From Glycomyces luteolus (GTDB lineage: Bacteria; Actinomycetota; Actinomycetes; Mycobacteriales; Micromonosporaceae), in contig NZ_JAPZVP010000010.1 of NCBI RefSeq assembly GCF_027622875.1, positions 62,001 through 126,000 on the forward strand: a stretch of DNA of 64,000 nucleotides, read 5' to 3'. A program made the position numbers and the translations under genes. The notes under the pieces were generated by a model. It ran no database searches, was not told where the DNA came from, and saw only the letters and a program-made list of their open reading frames with translations. Positions 62,857-64,000 of the stretch are shown piece by piece (position 1 is the first letter of the stretch; every line of letters starts with the position of its first letter).

Positions 62857-63992
62857 TGTTGCACCTCAAGAGATCCGGCGGCCACCCCGCCGACCCGCCC
62901 GCGGCGAAGCGGCGGCGCAGCCTCCGCAGCCTCATCGTCCTCATCGCCGCGCTCGTCGCGGCCGGGACCGCCGCGGTCGTCTTCATCCAGCCCGCCTCCA
63001 GCCACGGCACCGCCATCGGCCCCTCCTCGCGCCACTACGGCTGCTGGGAGCGCTGGGGCGACGACTTCCAGAACCCGGACATGGCCCAAGAGGACCCCAT
63101 GTGCTGGGCCGCATGGCAGAACGACCCCAACGCCATGTGGAACTGGAACGGCCTCTACCGCGAGCAGGTGGGCGGCAACCACCAGGGGGCCATCCCCGAC
63201 AACCAGCTGTGCTCGGGCGGACGGACGGGCGGCACCCGGTATGCGCCCCTCGACGACCCGGGCGCCTGGAAGACCACCAAGGTGAACGCGAACTTCACGT
63301 TCACCAACTGGGACCAGGCGAACCACGGCGCTGACTACTACCGCATCTACGTCACGAAACAGGGCTACGACGCCCAGACCGACGCGCTCGACTGGGCCGA
63401 CCTCGAACTCGTCGAGGAGACGCCGAAGATCCTCCCCGGCGAGGGGCGCACGCCCCCGTCAGGCGGCGGCACCCTCGTCGACATCGACGTCTCCGCGCCC
63501 GGGCGCACCGGCCACCACATCGTGTACATGATCTGGCAGGCCAGCCACTTCGACCAGTCCTTCTACTCCTGCTCGGACGTGTGGTTCGGCGAAGGCCAGC
63601 CCACCGACCCGCCGACCGACCCCACCAGCGAACCGACCGACGACCCGACGAGCGACGACCCCACCGAGGAGCCCACCACGGGCGGCCCCGCCGGGATCGC
63701 CTGCGCCGCGACGGCCACGGTCAACAGCTGGGGTTCGGGAGCCACGGTGACGGTGAAGGTGGCCAACACCGGGACGCAGGCCATCCACAACTGGATGCTG
63801 CACTGGCAGTGGCCGGCGGGCGTCACGCTCAGCAATATCTGGAGCGCCTCGCACTCCACGATGGGCACCATGGAGATGGCCGCTCCGGTCGACTGGAACA
63901 AGGAGATCCCCGTCGGCGGTTCCGTCGAATTCGGGCTCAACGTCTCCGGCTCGCTCACCAGCGCGCCGACGTTCGAGTGCCTGCCCAGTTAG
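62856..63992 (+). CDS. AA10 lytic polysaccharide monooxygenase with CBM2
   Basis: A 378-residue secreted copper enzyme. The signal (RSLIVLIAALVAAGTAAVVF) ends so that mature residue 1 is His50 (ASS/HGTAIGPSSRHYGCW), the N-terminal His of the copper brace; the second His is in NWDQANHGADYYRIYVTKQG. The later HHIVYMIWQASHFDQSFYSC, then SDVWFGEG is typical of cellulose-active AA10 enzymes. A Pro/Thr/Asp/Glu linker (about 250-283) joins a C-terminal CBM2 (about 284-378) with several exposed Trp. It probably cleaves crystalline cellulose oxidatively. CAAGGAGG at the window end may be the ribosome site of a following gene. Confidence 0.93.
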   Translation: MLHLKRSGGHPADPPAAKRRRSLRSLIVLIAALVAAGTAAVVFIQPASSHGTAIGPSSRHYGCWERWGDDFQNPDMAQEDPMCWAAWQNDPNAMWNWNGLYREQVGGNHQGAIPDNQLCSGGRTGGTRYAPLDDPGAWKTTKVNANFTFTNWDQANHGADYYRIYVTKQGYDAQTDALDWADLELVEETPKILPGEGRTPPSGGGTLVDIDVSAPGRTGHHIVYMIWQASHFDQSFYSCSDVWFGEGQPTDPPTDPTSEPTDDPTSDDPTEEPTTGGPAGIACAATATVNSWGSGATVTVKVANTGTQAIHNWMLHWQWPAGVTLSNIWSASHSTMGTMEMAAPVDWNKEIPVGGSVEFGLNVSGSLTSAPTFECLPS

Positions 63993-64000
63993 CAAGGAGG

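Overview
The window is high-GC actinobacterial DNA. Codon third positions are overwhelmingly G or C, GTG and TTG starts are common, and many exported proteins carry Tat signals. It holds actinobacterial hallmarks: coproporphyrin-type HemQ/CgoX, DUF222-HNH (13E12 family), DUF5685, zinc-ribbon SCO7613-type membrane proteins, an IdeR-type iron box and a CebR-type box. The gene set fits a free-living, polysaccharide-degrading soil or plant-associated actinomycete. A Glycomyces-like organism is possible, but that is a guess and the genus cannot be fixed from sequence alone.

Layout. 1-4.75 kb: a heterodimeric ABC exporter (first subunit cut by the window edge), an MDR-family oxidoreductase and a methyltransferase. 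4.8-7.4 kb: a MerR/HEAT-repeat regulator pair with a palindromic promoter, and a VapBC-like toxin-antitoxin pair. 7.5-10.8 kb: miaB, then an aldo/keto reductase divergent from a TetR regulator. 10.8-13.4 kb: a DUF222-HNH endonuclease gene flanked by divergently oriented arrays of degenerate 75-bp repeats, the most unusual structure here. 13.4-17.1 kb: ilvBNC with a complete attenuator (leader peptide ending LVVVLI, pause hairpin, terminator). 17.1-23.7 kb: a GGDEF-EAL membrane protein, a large unknown coiled-coil/membrane protein and ilvD. 23.9-27.7 kb: a small S26 peptidase, a tiny membrane protein and the haem genes hemQ, cgoX (hemY) and hemE. 28-32.7 kb: RNase D and the beta-oxidation pair fadA-fadB. 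33-39.3 kb: a secreted lysozyme-like protein and two paralogous giant membrane proteins with duplicated promoter regions, followed by a poly-G tract that is probably a sequencing artefact. 39.4-45.8 kb: dxs, an adenosine-deaminase-like protein lacking key residues, and a glycine-betaine ABC transporter. 46-50.9 kb: three tandem Tat-exported alginate-lyase-family paralogues. 51-54.5 kb: a DUF5685 protein with an extreme Cys tail, a Pro-rich membrane protein and a TrmA/RlmD-type RNA methyltransferase. 54.7-58 kb: the efeUOB iron-uptake operon under an IdeR-type box. 58-62.8 kb: an APC permease, an LD-carboxypeptidase and the ceoBC K+-uptake regulators. 62.8-64 kb: a cellulose-type AA10 LPMO with a CBM2 under a CebR-like operator.

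How it fits together. The haem genes, RNase D, dxs, the RNA methyltransferase, the permease and ceoBC occur in the same relative order as Mycobacterium tuberculosis Rv2676c to Rv2692, so this is a conserved actinobacterial backbone with lineage-specific modules inserted (fadAB, membrane paralogues, betaine transporter, lyase cluster, efeUOB, LPMO). The ilv genes supply branched-chain amino acids. The lyases and LPMO point to extracellular polysaccharide breakdown. EfeUOB and the haem genes link iron supply to tetrapyrrole synthesis. Most gene ends carry strong GC-rich hairpins, so the transcription units are easy to delimit.
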